Assembly (NCBI GenBank): GCA_013373005.1 | Contig: JABXIP010000370.1 | Coordinates: 1 to 14,499 of the forward strand | Origin: Cytophagia bacterium | Lineage (GTDB): Bacteria; Bacteroidota; Bacteroidia; Cytophagales; Cyclobacteriaceae | DNA length: 14,499 bases | Direction: 5' to 3' | Shown: positions 14,279-14,499 of the stretch, piece by piece | Layout of the letters: every line of letters starts with the position of its first letter | Position numbering within the stretch: the stretch's first letter is position 1 | Notes under the pieces: model-generated | What the model was told of the DNA's origin: nothing | What the model saw: the letters and a program-made list of their open reading frames with translations, nothing else | Databases searched by the model: none | Translations under genes and position numbers: made by a program

Positions 14279-14499
14279 TCAGGTCTCCATAATATTTACA
14301 AGAACCAAGATACTTGGGCTATGAGCTAAAATACTGACGTCAGAAGAAGGAGAGTTTGCAATGAATAACTCTCCTTTATTTATCCTTTCTCCTTTCAACT
14401 CAATCATACCTTGATAAACGAAAATGAAGTTCATTCTACCATTTAGATCAAGTGCAAGGTTCTCTCCTTGGGAGAGATTGTAGCCCTTTACTTCACCCA
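14279..14499 (-). CDS. Cupin-like protein, C-terminal fragment (runs off the right edge)
   Basis: The last 72 codons before a TGA at 14279-14281 are in the window. The segment reads as a beta-rich double-stranded helix: YNLSQGENLALDL, FIFVYQGMIELKG, then KGELFIANSP and SILVLVNIMET. The order 'Q/G-M-x-E-L-x-G ... G-E-L-F-I-A' is that of the second half of a cupin barrel and resembles the C-terminal domain of pirin/quercetinase-like proteins. With the N-terminus missing the family cannot be fixed, and no metal-ligand histidines are visible in this part. The gene converges on the DUF2268-like gene with 5 bp between stops. Its coding sequence includes a perfect 10-bp inverted repeat usable as a terminator from the other direction. 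Confidence 0.6.
   Translation of the reverse strand, partial: GEVKGYNLSQGENLALDLNGRMNFIFVYQGMIELKGERINKGELFIANSPSSDVSILAHSPSILVLVNIMET
14347..14383 (+). terminator. Putative terminator for the DUF4386-DUF2268 operon, inside the convergent gene
   Basis: AAGGAGAGTT (14347-14356) pairs perfectly with AACTCTCCTT (14367-14376) around a 10-nt loop, followed on the plus strand by TATTTAT. It lies about 75 bp after the DUF2268 stop. On the minus strand the hairpin is followed by CTTCTG rather than a T-run, so it should work only for plus-strand transcripts. The T-tract is imperfect. Confidence 0.4.

Noticed and set aside
1..14499. Defence island, prophage, transposon, CRISPR or biosynthetic cluster
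   Set aside because: I looked for integrases, transposases, repeat-spacer arrays, nucleases, reverse transcriptases and NRPS/PKS-type genes on both strands and found none; the genes are ordinary chromosomal regulators, enzymes and membrane proteins.

Overview
The window looks like chromosomal DNA of a marine-type Bacteroidota (Cytophagia-like, for example a Roseivirga/Fulvivirga relative). This is inferred from moderate-to-low GC, genes without strong Shine-Dalgarno sequences, AraC-type DNA-binding domains fused to membrane TPR sensors, Bacteroidota-style lipoprotein signals and families common in that phylum (DUF4260, DUF4386, cyclase-family lipoproteins, HisKA_3 PAS kinases). No rRNA, tRNA, CRISPR array, integrase, transposase or phage gene was seen. 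Both ends cut through genes.

Layout. (1) 1-3532: a minus-strand pair (ankyrin lipoprotein, then an acyltransferase-3 membrane protein that runs off the left edge) diverges from a 684-aa membrane-anchored AraC-HTH/FlgO-like/TPR regulator, which ends in a strong terminator. (2) 3554-5028: a fatty acid hydroxylase/sterol desaturase-type di-iron membrane enzyme and a divergent TetR regulator share a 104-bp promoter region with two identical 15-bp operator copies plus a third degenerate one. (3) 5150-7755: minus-strand genes for a secreted esterase, a small membrane protein, a DUF4260 membrane protein and an exported glycerophosphodiester phosphodiesterase. Between the esterase and the small membrane protein lies an unannotated fragment of a second DUF4260 gene. 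(4) 7928-10453: a large soluble multi-PAS histidine kinase with no response regulator nearby. (5) 10456-11572: a short protein resembling the PTH2 peptidyl-tRNA hydrolase fold, apparently without its catalytic residues, in a tight operon with a cyclase-family lipoprotein. (6) 11725-14273: an AraC-family regulator, then a DUF4386 membrane protein and a DUF2268-like putative zinc protease with overlapping stop and start. Between regulator and pair is a tandem 17-bp repeat with 21-bp periodicity, the geometry expected of AraC-family sites. (7) 14279-14499: the 3' end of a convergent cupin-like gene that contains a hairpin suitable as terminator for the upstream operon.

Regulation is the recurring theme. 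There are four regulators (a membrane one-component AraC-TPR protein, a TetR, a PAS kinase and a cytoplasmic AraC), and three sit beside plausible target genes, two of those with visible candidate operators. I see no convincing new defence or mobile system. The most useful new observations are the two operator architectures, the DUF4260 gene remnant, the degenerate PTH2-like protein and the ankyrin/acyltransferase/membrane-regulator module.
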